Part shown: in pieces, positions 18,778-26,542 of the stretch
Numbering within the stretch: position 1 is the first letter of the stretch
How the letters are laid out: each line of letters starts with the position of its first letter
From: Ruegeria sp. THAF33
GTDB taxonomy: Bacteria > Pseudomonadota > Alphaproteobacteria > Rhodobacterales > Rhodobacteraceae
Length of the DNA: 64,000 bases
NCBI RefSeq assembly: GCF_009363615.1
Contig: NZ_CP045384.1
Location: forward strand, 866,501 to 930,500
Direction: 5' to 3'
The notes under the pieces: model-generated
Seen by the model: only the letters and a program-made list of their open reading frames with translations
What the model was told of the DNA's origin: nothing
Database searches by the model: none
Position numbers and translations under genes: made by a program

Positions 18778-18990
18778 CTAGCGCTTGCGCGCCTCCAGCT
18801 CGGAATTGAAAAGACGCAATCGATGGGTAAGGTTGTCTTCATCAATGACGCTGTTGAAGTTTTCGAACAGAAAAGACAGCGCTTCGCCTTCATCTAATCC
18901 TGCCTCACGGGCAAAAGCCCTGAGCTTTCGATAGCCGTCCTCGGTCATGGCGACCGGGAATCGGCGGGTCAGGCGAAATCGTTTTGGCAT
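18778..18990 (-). CDS. Small basic protein, ribbon-helix-helix-like
   Basis: 70 residues from ATG 18990, behind an excellent ribosome site (GGAGGAGATACA). The sequence is MPKRFRLTRRFPVAMTEDGY, then a helical stretch (KLRAFAREAGLDEGEALSFL) and a basic tail (ARKR). The order strand, basic patch, two helices resembles ribbon-helix-helix DNA-binding proteins, but the match is by eye. It lies between the acyl-CoA dehydrogenase and GST genes, right after a terminator-like hairpin, so its expression may be tuned separately. It may be a local regulator. Confidence 0.75.
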   Translation of the reverse strand: MPKRFRLTRRFPVAMTEDGYRKLRAFAREAGLDEGEALSFLFENFNSVIDEDNLTHRLRLFNSELEARKR

Positions 18991-19003
18991 TGTATCTCCT
19001 CCG

Positions 19004-19036
19004 AAAACCGGCTCCGGGGTGGGACCCCGGAACCGG
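19004..19036 (-). terminator. Terminator- or attenuator-like hairpin inside the beta-oxidation block
   Basis: TCCGGGGT (19013-19020) pairs perfectly with ACCCCGGA (19024-19031), extended by CCGG/CCGG (19008-19011, 19033-19036) across one mismatch. Read leftward it is followed at once by TTTT (19004-19007). It lies 7 bases beyond the acyl-CoA dehydrogenase stop and immediately before the ribosome site of the small basic protein gene. Confidence 0.6.
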
Positions 19037-19043
19037 AGAAAGA

Positions 19044-20825
19044 TCAGAAGTTTGCAGCCTCCAGCGCCATGACCGTGTCTGCGCCGGTTTGAATGCGCGA
19101 CAGATGCAACGCCGTGGCGGGCAGACGGCGGGCCATGTAGAAGCGGCCGGTGTTGATCTTGGTCTCGTAGAACTCTTTGTCCGACGTGCCACTGTCCAGC
19201 GCTTCTTGTGCGGCCTTGGCCATACGGGCCCACATCAGGCCCAGGCAGACATGACCGAACATGTGCATAAAATCGTAGGAACCGGACAGCGCGTTGTTCG
19301 GATTTTTCATGCCTTCCTGCATGAAATACATGCCAGCCGCCTGCAGATCCTTGGACGCAGCCTTCAGCGGTTCGATGAAGGCTTTGTCATAAGCCTCGTT
19401 CTGGCCTGCGTTTTCCTTGCAGAAGGTTTTGACCATGTCGAAGAAGGCCATGACGTGCTTACCGCCATCCTGCGCCAGTTTGCGGCCAACAAGGTCCAAC
19501 GCCTGAACGCCGTTGGCGCCTTCATAGATCATGGCGATCCGGGCATCGCGGGTGTATTGCGACATGCCCCATTCTTCGATGTAGCCGTGCCCGCCATAGA
19601 CTTGCTGCGCCTGAACGGTCATGTCGTAACCTTCATCCGTCAGGAAGCCCTTGATGACTGGGGTCAGAAGCGAGATCAGCCCGTCCGCGTCCTTGTCACC
19701 CGATCGGTGCGCTTTATCGATCATGGTCGCGCCCCAAAGGATGAACGCGCGTGCGCCTTCGGTGAAGCTTTTCTGATCCATCAGATTGCGACGGATGTCA
19801 GGGTGAACGATCAGCGGATCAGCCGGGCCATCGGGGTTCTTTACACCGGTTACATCGCGGCCCTGCAGGCGGTCTTTGGCGTATTCCAGAGCGTTCTGAT
19901 ACGCCGCTTCGGCCTGCGACAGGCCTTGCATGCCCACACCCAGACGCGCTTCGTTCATCATGGTGAACATCGCACGCATACCTTTGTGCTCTTCGCCCAG
20001 CAGCCAGCCGGTGGCCTCGTCATAGTTCATGACGCAGGTCGAGTTACCGTGGATGCCCATCTTTTCTTCGATCTTGCCGACCGAGACGCCGTTGCGTTCG
20101 CCCAAAGAGCCGTCTTCGTTGACGATGAACTTGGGCACGATGAACAGCGAAACGCCCTTAATGCCTTCGGGTCCGCCGGGGATTTTGGCCAGCACCAGGT
20201 GGATGATGTTATCGGCCATGTCGTGATCGCCAGCCGAGATAAAGATCTTCTGGCCAGAGATTTTGTAGCTTCCGTCGCCCTGCGGTTCCGCTTTGGTGCG
20301 CATCAGGCCCAGATCGGTGCCGCAATGCGGTTCGGTCAGGTTCATGGTACCGGTCCATTCACAGCTGACCATTTTGGGCAGGTACTTGTTCTTCTGCTCG
20401 TCCGTTCCGTGCGCCAGAATCGCCGAGGCCGCGCCGTGCGTCAGGCCCTGGTACATGGTGAAAGCCTGGTTTGAGCCCGAGAACATCTCACCCACAGCAG
20501 TGCCCAACACATAGGGCATGTTTTGGCCGCCATACTCTTCCGGCATGTCGAGGCCAGTCCAGCCGCCTTCCTTCATCTGCTCGAAGGCTTCCTTGAACCC
20601 GGTCGGGGTGTACACAATACCGTTTTCCAACCGGCATCCTTCGGTGTCGCCGACAACGTTCAGCGGATGCAGAACATTTGTGGCAACTTTGCCGGCTTCT
20701 TCCAGAACCGCGCCGGTAAACTCGGCTTCCAGTTCGTTATAGCCGGGTATGTCCGACTCTGAGACATTCAGCACGTCGTGCAGGATGAACTGCATGTCTT
20801 TGGTTGGCGCGTTGTAAACGGGCAT
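19044..20825 (-). CDS. Long-form acyl-CoA dehydrogenase
   Basis: FAD-dependent oxidation of acyl-CoA to 2-enoyl-CoA. At 593 residues it belongs to the long class with an added C-terminal domain, which includes DmdC (methylmercaptopropionyl-CoA dehydrogenase) and other FadE-like enzymes of roseobacters. Motifs: [17 protein letters not shown] for FAD and substrate, [16 protein letters not shown], and catalytic Glu in [19 protein letters not shown]. The chain length and substrate cannot be told; a DMSP role is possible but no dmd genes are in the window. Downstream of a MerR gene (42-base gap) and followed by a terminator-like hairpin. Confidence 0.93.
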   Translation of the reverse strand: MPVYNAPTKDMQFILHDVLNVSESDIPGYNELEAEFTGAVLEEAGKVATNVLHPLNVVGDTEGCRLENGIVYTPTGFKEAFEQMKEGGWTGLDMPEEYGGQNMPYVLGTAVGEMFSGSNQAFTMYQGLTHGAASAILAHGTDEQKNKYLPKMVSCEWTGTMNLTEPHCGTDLGLMRTKAEPQGDGSYKISGQKIFISAGDHDMADNIIHLVLAKIPGGPEGIKGVSLFIVPKFIVNEDGSLGERNGVSVGKIEEKMGIHGNSTCVMNYDEATGWLLGEEHKGMRAMFTMMNEARLGVGMQGLSQAEAAYQNALEYAKDRLQGRDVTGVKNPDGPADPLIVHPDIRRNLMDQKSFTEGARAFILWGATMIDKAHRSGDKDADGLISLLTPVIKGFLTDEGYDMTVQAQQVYGGHGYIEEWGMSQYTRDARIAMIYEGANGVQALDLVGRKLAQDGGKHVMAFFDMVKTFCKENAGQNEAYDKAFIEPLKAASKDLQAAGMYFMQEGMKNPNNALSGSYDFMHMFGHVCLGLMWARMAKAAQEALDSGTSDKEFYETKINTGRFYMARRLPATALHLSRIQTGADTVMALEAANF

Positions 20826-20867
20826 GTGAAGCTCCCTTAATTCATATGTCCGGATGACAGGTCGAGG

Positions 20868-21269
20868 TTACTCGGCTGCCTTCTTTTCCTGTTTCATCGA
20901 GGCGATGACTTTCTCGCCCCAGCGCAACTGCTCTTTCAGATCGTCGATGGCCTGCGTCAGCTCTTCGCGGCGCGCTTCCATGTCCTCCAGACGCTCGCAC
21001 GCGATTTCATAGGTGCGGGTCATCTGTGTGACCTGCTGGTCGCCTACATGGTACAAATCCAGCAGTTGTCGAATTTCTTCCAGGCTGAACCCAAATCGTT
21101 TGCCGCGCAGGATCAGTTTGAGCCGCGCCCGATCACGCTTGGTGAACAGACGTTTCTGGCCTTCACGGATCGGGAACAGAAGTTCCTTGGCCTCATAGAA
21201 CCGCAAGGTGCGTGGCGTGACATCATAAGTCTCGCACATCTCACGGATGGTCATCACATCTTCGGTCAT
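20868..21269 (-). CDS. MerR-family transcriptional regulator (acyl-CoA metabolism type)
   Basis: 133 residues. The winged helix-turn-helix is IREMCETYDVTPRTLRFYEA, followed by KRLFTKRDRARLKLILRGKR. A long C-terminal coiled coil follows (CERLEDMEARREELTQAIDD). There is no Cys-rich metal site, which resembles LiuR-like MerR regulators of acyl-CoA degradation. The gene sits directly upstream of acyl-CoA dehydrogenase, so it probably controls that operon and itself. The region before it is packed with TGACG/CGTCA half-sites. Confidence 0.92.
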   Translation of the reverse strand: MTEDVMTIREMCETYDVTPRTLRFYEAKELLFPIREGQKRLFTKRDRARLKLILRGKRFGFSLEEIRQLLDLYHVGDQQVTQMTRTYEIACERLEDMEARREELTQAIDDLKEQLRWGEKVIASMKQEKKAAE

Positions 21270-21270
21270 T

Positions 21271-21437
21271 CGTCATACTCTCGTCACTGGCGTCATGAGA
21301 TATGAGTTGCGCAGTTGGTACGCGCTTTACAACATGAGAGTGACGTTTACGTAATCCAGACGCTGCGTCATTTCAAAGTTGACGTAACATCCGGTCACGT
21401 AAGCACGGTCTGACGCAATTTTCTTTCCGTAGCGTCA
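21271..21437. promoter_or_regulatory. Array of TGACG/CGTCA half-sites upstream of the MerR-dehydrogenase operon
   Basis: Eight exact copies of TGACG or its complement occur in 167 bases, starting at 21271, 21282, 21291, 21341, 21366, 21380, 21411 and 21433. One is part of the near-palindrome TGACGTTTACGTAA (21341-21354), close to LiuR-type operators. The array covers most of the gap between the two MerR genes. Which of the two MerR proteins binds is unknown. Confidence 0.55.
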
Positions 21438-21536
21438 TGCGGAATTTCCCGCCAAAGCTGTCGCAATTGCGGAAACACCGCGCATCTGCTTGCGCAGATT
21501 CAGGGTGATCAATTCGATTTTTCGGATGGGGGGCGG

Positions 21537-21905
21537 CTATCCCAAGGACTTGGCCGTCTGGTCGCGCAGACGCTTGAGTTCGTCCATGGCTTCGTCCAGT
21601 TGCTGGCGCTGCTGCTGAAGCTCGTTCATCTGGCGATCCGCCATCTCGACGAAGGTGGCCATTTGCGCCTCATTGCCCTGATCTTCGTAGATCAAAAGCC
21701 ATTGGCGGATCTCTTCCAGGGGAAATCCGAACTTGCGGCCGCGCATGATCAGCTTCATCCGCGCGCATTCGCGCGGGCCGTAAAACCGGGACCGACCTTC
21801 ACGGTCCGGTTGCAAAAGTTCGATGTATTCGTAATAGCGCAGAGTGCGCGGGGTCACGTCGAACTCGGCGCACATCTCTTTGAATGACAAACGGTTGTTG
21901 GACAT
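21537..21905 (-). CDS. Second MerR-family transcriptional regulator
   Basis: 122 residues from ATG 21905, behind AAGGAGATCGGGA; a longer upstream frame is rejected on that ground. The HTH is FKEMCAEFDVTPRTLRYYEY and the wing region is GRSRFYGPRECARMKLIMRG. It ends in a Gln-rich coiled coil (MNELQQQRQQLDEAMDELKR). It is clearly a paralogue of the MerR protein at 20868-21269 (shared VTPRTLR and FG-LEEIRQ blocks) with no metal-binding Cys. It reads in the same direction, 267 bases upstream of the first. Confidence 0.92.
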   Translation of the reverse strand: MSNNRLSFKEMCAEFDVTPRTLRYYEYIELLQPDREGRSRFYGPRECARMKLIMRGRKFGFPLEEIRQWLLIYEDQGNEAQMATFVEMADRQMNELQQQRQQLDEAMDELKRLRDQTAKSLG

Positions 21906-21924
21906 TCCCGATCTCCTTGTCAGC

Positions 21925-21953
21925 AACCTAGGCGGTCCCGATCCCAAGCGCAA
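21925..21953 (-). promoter_or_regulatory. Possible sigma-70 promoter of the second MerR gene
   Basis: Read leftward, TTGCGC (21953-21948) and TAGGTT (21930-21925) are separated by 17 bases and lie just before the ribosome site of the gene starting at 21905. The match to consensus is moderate; the short distance implies a leader of about 15 bases. Confidence 0.3.
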
Positions 21954-22020
21954 CAGGTGGGCTTGCCCTTTGCGGAAACAGCGGCTCATAAAGGACGGGC
22001 AGAGAACAGGACGCAAACCA

Positions 22021-22440
22021 ATGGTCGACAAGACAGTTTTAGCCCGCCAGTTTATTGAGGCGATCCCCCATGCGCGGGCATTGAACCTCAAGCTCACGCA
22101 GATCGGTGAGGGCGAGGCAGAGATCACTTTGCCCTACAATGAGGATCTGATCGGGGATCCGCGCACAGGGGTGATTCACGGTGGGGCGATTTCCACAATT
22201 CTGGACACATGCTGCGGTGCTGCTGTGATGAGCCACCCCTCGGCCCCCGGCGGGACAGCCACGATCGATCTGCGCATTGACTACATGCGCGCAGCGACAC
22301 CGGGTCAGACGGTGACAGCGCATGCCGTCTGCTATCACATCACGCGGAACGTGGCGTTTGTACGAGCCACGGCTATGGACCATGACAAAGACCTGCCGGT
22401 GGCCACGGCCTCGGGGTCCTTTACGGTTGAGGGGAAATAA
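22021..22440 (+). CDS. PaaI-type hotdog thioesterase
   Basis: 139 residues. The hotdog core motif GVIHGGAISTILDTCCGAAV carries the usual HGG turn and the acidic residue on the central helix (Asp in ILDTCC). TIDLRIDYMRAATPGQTVTA is the family beta-strand. It hydrolyses acyl- or aryl-CoA thioesters. The ATG at 22021 is divergent from the MerR gene. One base separates it from the next gene, also a hotdog protein. Confidence 0.9.
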   Translation: MVDKTVLARQFIEAIPHARALNLKLTQIGEGEAEITLPYNEDLIGDPRTGVIHGGAISTILDTCCGAAVMSHPSAPGGTATIDLRIDYMRAATPGQTVTAHAVCYHITRNVAFVRATAMDHDKDLPVATASGSFTVEGK

Positions 22441-22441
22441 C

Positions 22442-22960
22442 ATGGCAAGACCTCGTCCCGAACCAATGCAGGTGGTCAAGCAGCGACGCGACGCAGCGTT
22501 GCGTGCGCTGGTTGACGGTGTCCCTTACATCCGATTTCTCAATATCAGCTTCGACCGGCGCGGGGATGAACTGACCGGCGTTCTGAACTTCGATGACAAG
22601 TTGATCGGCAACCCGTTCCTGCCTGCGATTCACGGCGGTGTAACCGCGGCATTCCTCGAAGTGACCGCTGTCATCACCCTTAGTTGGGAACATATGTTCC
22701 CGCGTATCGAAAGTGGCGAGATCGACGGAGAGGCCATTGTGACCGATCCGAATATCCGCTTTCCCAAGACCATCGACTTTACCGTCGACTATCTGCGCTC
22801 GGGCCTTCCACGGGACGCATATGCACGGGCTTTCATCAGCAGATCCGGGCGGCGGTATGCCTCGGTCCGAGTCGAAGCCTGGCAGGACAACCACGCGAAA
22901 CTGTTCGCGCAGGCTTCCGGACATTTCCTGATGCCGCAACCTCCCAGAGACAAGAGCTGA
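22442..22960 (+). CDS. Second hotdog thioesterase-like protein
   Basis: 172 residues. It keeps the core AIHGGVTAAFLEVTAVITLS, with Glu in place of the Asp seen in its neighbour, and the strand KTIDFTVDYLRSGLPRDAYA. Insertions after the central helix (FPRIESGEIDGEAIVTDPN) make it longer. Two adjacent hotdog genes with different active helices may form a heteromeric enzyme or have separate substrates. It is followed 2 bases later by the MATE exporter gene. Confidence 0.88.
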   Translation: MARPRPEPMQVVKQRRDAALRALVDGVPYIRFLNISFDRRGDELTGVLNFDDKLIGNPFLPAIHGGVTAAFLEVTAVITLSWEHMFPRIESGEIDGEAIVTDPNIRFPKTIDFTVDYLRSGLPRDAYARAFISRSGRRYASVRVEAWQDNHAKLFAQASGHFLMPQPPRDKS

Positions 22961-22962
22961 CC

Positions 22963-24279
22963 GTGCAGGACTCCTCGGCGCCCATCACGCACAGGCGGGT
23001 GCTGAAGATCGCGGTGCCCATAGTCCTGTCGAATGCCACCGTGCCGATACTGGGTGCGGTGGATACCGGCGTTGTCGGTCAGATGGGCGAGGCGGCCCCG
23101 ATCGGGGCGGTCGGCATCGGGGCTGTGATCCTGTCCACAATTTATTGGATCTTCGGTTTCCTGCGGATGGGCACAACCGGGATGGCGGCGCAGGCACGCG
23201 GGGCAGGCGACACCGTTGAAACCCGGGCGCTGCTGATGCGCGGCCTGATCCTGGGAGGCGCGGCAGGACTGTTCTTTATCCTTGCGCAGGTGGCCGTGTT
23301 TGCGGGTGCATTCGCGCTTTCCCCGGCAAGCCCCGAAGTCGAAGCCCTGACCCGATCCTATCTGGAAATCCGCATCTGGGGGGCGCCTGCAACCATCGCG
23401 TTATATGCCGTTACCGGCTGGCTGATCGCCGTCGAGCGTACGCGCGGCGTGTTCATCCTTCAGGTCTGGATGAACGGGTTGAATATCGGTCTCGACCTGT
23501 GGTTCGTTTTGGGCCTTGGCTGGGGGGTCGAAGGGGTTGCGATTGCCACCCTGATCGCAGAATGGACCGGTTTGGCCTTGGGGGTGTGGCTTTGCCGGGA
23601 TGGGTTCGCGGATGGAATCTGGCGCGATTGGGCTCGGGTTTTCGATGCCGCCCGGCTGCGGCGCATGTTGCAGGTCAACGGTGATATCATGCTGCGATCG
23701 GTTCTGTTGACCGGATCGTTCACGACATTCCTTTTTGTTGGCTCGGATCTGGGTGACGTGAATCTGGCGGCCAATCAAGTCTTGCTTCAATTTCTTGAAA
23801 TCACCGCCTTTGCGCTTGATGGGTTCGCCTTTTCCGCCGAAGCGCTGGTCGGAGGCGCAGTCGGTGCCAGAGACAGGTATCAGGTGCGTCGCGCCTCTGT
23901 CATGGCCTCGCAATGGGGTGTGGGGGGGGCGCTGTTGCTGGCTGCGGTTTTCTTCGTTGCCGGTCCGGCGCTGATCGACCTGATGTCAACTTCACCGCAA
24001 GTGCGTGAAGCCGGGCGCGAATACCTGTTCTGGGCCGCAATCGCCCCGGTGATCGGAGTGGCAAGCTGGATGTTCGACGGTATCTACATCGGTGCCACCT
24101 GGACCCGCGCCATGCGAAACGCGATGATTCAGTCGGTGGCGATCTATGTGGTCGCTTTGTTCATGCTGGTGCCTGTCTTCGGCAATCACGGCCTGTGGGC
24201 CGCGCTGATGGTTCTCAATATCGCACGTGGTGTGACAATGGGCTGGCGCTATCCCAAGCTTGAAGCCCAGGTGGCCTAG
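22963..24279 (+). CDS. MATE-family efflux transporter (DinF/NorM-like)
   Basis: 438-residue inner-membrane protein with about 12 hydrophobic helices. The start is inferred as GTG at 22963, 2 bases after the preceding stop. Its N-terminus THRRVLKIAVPIVLSNATVP and following GAVDTGVVGQMGEAAPIGAV are classic MATE features, as is AFALDGFAFSAEALVGGAVG in the second half. It probably exports cationic organic compounds using an ion gradient. It may clear products linked to the two thioesterases. Its end overlaps the convergent arsC-like gene by 4 bases. Confidence 0.92.
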   Translation: MQDSSAPITHRRVLKIAVPIVLSNATVPILGAVDTGVVGQMGEAAPIGAVGIGAVILSTIYWIFGFLRMGTTGMAAQARGAGDTVETRALLMRGLILGGAAGLFFILAQVAVFAGAFALSPASPEVEALTRSYLEIRIWGAPATIALYAVTGWLIAVERTRGVFILQVWMNGLNIGLDLWFVLGLGWGVEGVAIATLIAEWTGLALGVWLCRDGFADGIWRDWARVFDAARLRRMLQVNGDIMLRSVLLTGSFTTFLFVGSDLGDVNLAANQVLLQFLEITAFALDGFAFSAEALVGGAVGARDRYQVRRASVMASQWGVGGALLLAAVFFVAGPALIDLMSTSPQVREAGREYLFWAAIAPVIGVASWMFDGIYIGATWTRAMRNAMIQSVAIYVVALFMLVPVFGNHGLWAALMVLNIARGVTMGWRYPKLEAQVA

Positions 24280-24623
24280 AGCAACGTCAACAGGTTTTCC
24301 GGCGGACGTCCGATGGCGGCTTTGTCCCCGGCAATTGCAAGAGGGCGCTCGATCAGGATCGGGTTTTCGGCCATGGCACGGATCAGGTCTTCGTCGGGCG
24401 AGGTTTTGGCCAGCCCCAGTTCCTTGAACCGTTTTTCTCCTGTGCGCATCATTTCGATGGGCGACAGCCCAAGCGCGGATTGCGCAGCGCGCAACTCGTC
24501 GATTGACGGCGCGTCTTCTAGGTACTTTCGAACGCAGACCTGCGCACCGTTTTCTTCCAAAAGCGCCAGACCGGCGCGGGATTTGGAACAGCGGGGGTTG
24601 TGCCAGTATTCGATCACAGCCAA
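24276..24623 (-). CDS. ArsC-family arsenate reductase-like protein
   Basis: 115 residues. The thioredoxin-like N-terminus has the catalytic Cys in [20 protein letters not shown], with the arginine triad partly present (R in [19 protein letters not shown]). This is the glutaredoxin-linked ArsC/YfgD-type family, in which many members are not proven arsenate reductases. No ars operon genes are nearby. Its start lies inside the 3' end of pyrD (10-base overlap), so it is co-translated with that operon. Confidence 0.88.
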   Translation of the reverse strand: MAVIEYWHNPRCSKSRAGLALLEENGAQVCVRKYLEDAPSIDELRAAQSALGLSPIEMMRTGEKRFKELGLAKTSPDEDLIRAMAENPILIERPLAIAGDKAAIGRPPENLLTLL

Positions 24624-25672
24624 TCCTCTCGTTTGCTGCCTACGGCTTGCGATACAGTGTCAAAACCGTCACGCGCCAGCAAGTCATCCAGCCCTTTGGC
24701 GATGTCGGCCGCCAGGGAAATGCCGCCATACACCATTGCGGTATAGAACTGCACGGCCGATGCCCCAGCACAGATCTTGGCATAGGCTTGCTCGGCAGTG
24801 CTGATGCCGCCCACGCCGATCAGGGGGATATCCCCGTCCGTCAGTTTGCTCAGCCGAGCCAGTACGCGGGTCGACTTTTCAAACAGCGGGGCGCCCGACA
24901 AACCACCACTTTCGTCTTTCTGCGCGCTGCGCAACCCGTCGCGGGACAAGGTGGTATTGGTGGCGATCACAGCGTCCACCCCGGTTTCGCGTGCGACTTC
25001 GGCGATGTCCTGCAATTCCGCCTCGGTGAGATCCGGAGCGATTTTCAGAAAGATCGGCAGCGGGCGCGGCAGCGCATCACGTGTCTCGATCACACCGCTC
25101 AACAACGCGGTGAGAGCGGCTTTGCCCTGCAAATCCCGCAGCTTCTCCGTATTCGGAGATGATACGTTGACGGTTGCAAAATCCAGGTGTTCGGCACAAT
25201 GGGCCAGCACTTTGACAAAATCGCCCGCGCGGTCTTCGCTGTCCTTGTTGGCCCCCAGATTCAGGCCGATGACCGCGTCTTTGGGGCGGTCTGCAAGCCG
25301 TTTGGCCATCATCTCCATGCCTTCATTGTTGAAGCCAAAGCGGTTGATGGCTGCCTTGTCCTCGGTCAGGCGAAACAGGCGGGGTTTGGGGTTTCCCGGT
25401 TGCGGGCGCGGCGTGACCGCCCCGACCTCGACAAAACCGAACCCGGCGCGGGACAGCGGGGCCAAAACCTCACCATTCTTGTCGAACCCGGCGGCCAGCC
25501 CAACCGGGTTCGGCAGCGTCAGCCCGGCAACGACGGTTTTCAGGCGCGGGGTCGTTACCGGCCCGGGTGCGGGTGCAAGCCCTGCCTTCAACACTTTGAT
25601 CGACATCCCGTGGGCTGTCTCGGGGTCCATGCGGTGCAGGGCGGCAAGGCCCAGTTTCTCTGTCAGTTTCAT
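24614..25672 (-). CDS. pyrD: Dihydroorotate dehydrogenase (quinone), class 2
   Basis: Membrane-associated FMN enzyme oxidising dihydroorotate to orotate with quinone, step four of pyrimidine synthesis. 352 residues. The N-terminal helix ([18 protein letters not shown]) is the class 2 extension. FMN and catalytic motifs are [22 protein letters not shown] (catalytic Ser), [10 protein letters not shown] and [15 protein letters not shown] 25672 overlaps the DUF1330 stop by 4 bases. Its operon partners DUF952 and DUF1330 have no known link with pyrimidines. Confidence 0.97.
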   Translation of the reverse strand: MKLTEKLGLAALHRMDPETAHGMSIKVLKAGLAPAPGPVTTPRLKTVVAGLTLPNPVGLAAGFDKNGEVLAPLSRAGFGFVEVGAVTPRPQPGNPKPRLFRLTEDKAAINRFGFNNEGMEMMAKRLADRPKDAVIGLNLGANKDSEDRAGDFVKVLAHCAEHLDFATVNVSSPNTEKLRDLQGKAALTALLSGVIETRDALPRPLPIFLKIAPDLTEAELQDIAEVARETGVDAVIATNTTLSRDGLRSAQKDESGGLSGAPLFEKSTRVLARLSKLTDGDIPLIGVGGISTAEQAYAKICAGASAVQFYTAMVYGGISLAADIAKGLDDLLARDGFDTVSQAVGSKREDWL

Positions 25673-26100
25673 CCGAACGTCGCCCCGGCTTCACTTGAAC
25701 CGCATCGGATTAGGCGCGACGTTTCCACCGCCGCCTGACGGTGGATCACCGCCGCCCGATAGGCTGGGTCGGTGACCATTTCCAGAAATGCGTGTGCCGT
25801 CGGATAGCGGGCGATGAAGACGGCATCCCACGCCTCGTCCGCCGGGCCAATCAGGGTTGATTCAAACACCCCACGCCAAAGGATGCGCGCCCCGATACGT
25901 TCAATGATCGGAGCGGTTTCGGCCCCGTAGTTCTGATAGGCTTGCGCTCCGGTCAGCCCTGCATTCTCCAGTTCATGCGCAGGTGGGTACTGCGCCTTGG
26001 CCCGAAACTTCACCAGGTTGAGCATTTCGATCGGCTGGTCCCGATCCAATGCCTTGAAGGCCTCGAACTGGTCGCGGTCCGGGTCGATATAGGATGTCAT
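25669..26100 (-). CDS. DUF1330-family protein
   Basis: 143 residues, soluble. It has the dimeric alpha-beta barrel pattern of DUF1330 ([16 protein letters not shown], then [20 protein letters not shown] and [20 protein letters not shown]). These are small ferredoxin-like folds with no settled function. Its start overlaps the DUF952 stop and its stop overlaps the pyrD start, so the four genes from 26435 to 24276 form one tightly coupled unit. Confidence 0.88.
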   Translation of the reverse strand: MTSYIDPDRDQFEAFKALDRDQPIEMLNLVKFRAKAQYPPAHELENAGLTGAQAYQNYGAETAPIIERIGARILWRGVFESTLIGPADEAWDAVFIARYPTAHAFLEMVTDPAYRAAVIHRQAAVETSRLIRCGSSEAGATFG

Positions 26101-26435
26101 GACATGTCCTTTGGGAACTGGTGCGCGGTGCCGTCAAACGGCAGAGGGCGTGACCAAACAACATCGCTCATCCGGATCTGGCGATAGAGATGCGGGAACA
26201 GGGCACCGCCGCGCGAGACCTCCCATTTCAGGTCGTCGCCCATCGCATCTGCGTCACAGGCCAGCAAAACCAGACCATCGACACCGGCAAAATGTTTGGC
26301 TGCGGTTTCAGCTGCTTGTTCAGCGGTGGAAAAGTGGACAAACCCGTCAGCGACGTCGATCGGAGCACCGTTCGAGGCACCTTGGTCCTGCAAGGTGGCC
26401 CACTCTTCGGCTCGGAAAATCTTGTAAATCAGCAT
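26097..26435 (-). CDS. DUF952-family protein
   Basis: 112 residues. The DUF952 signature is clear: YKIFRAEEWATLQDQG, GFVHFSTAEQAAETAAKHFA, LLACDADAMGDDLKWEVSRG and ALFPHLYRQI. Related to the ADP-ribosyltransferase-like fold by reported structure class, but the molecular function is not established. It is the first gene of DUF952-DUF1330-pyrD-arsC; the 107-base gap to the divergent 5'-nucleotidase gene must hold promoters for both. Confidence 0.9.
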   Translation of the reverse strand: MLIYKIFRAEEWATLQDQGASNGAPIDVADGFVHFSTAEQAAETAAKHFAGVDGLVLLACDADAMGDDLKWEVSRGGALFPHLYRQIRMSDVVWSRPLPFDGTAHQFPKDMS

Positions 26436-26542
26436 ACGGACCTGATGCCCCGCGTACGCGTTGGAATCAAGCCGGATTTCTTCTTTGACTCTTTGGCGTC
26501 ATCGGCGCACGATCCCTGCAAATTAAAACAGGGAGATTCAAT

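Noticed and set aside
18984..20474. 496-codon open frame on the plus strand
   Set aside because: Lies opposite the acyl-CoA dehydrogenase gene, which has clear family motifs; the antisense frame has none and no ribosome site.
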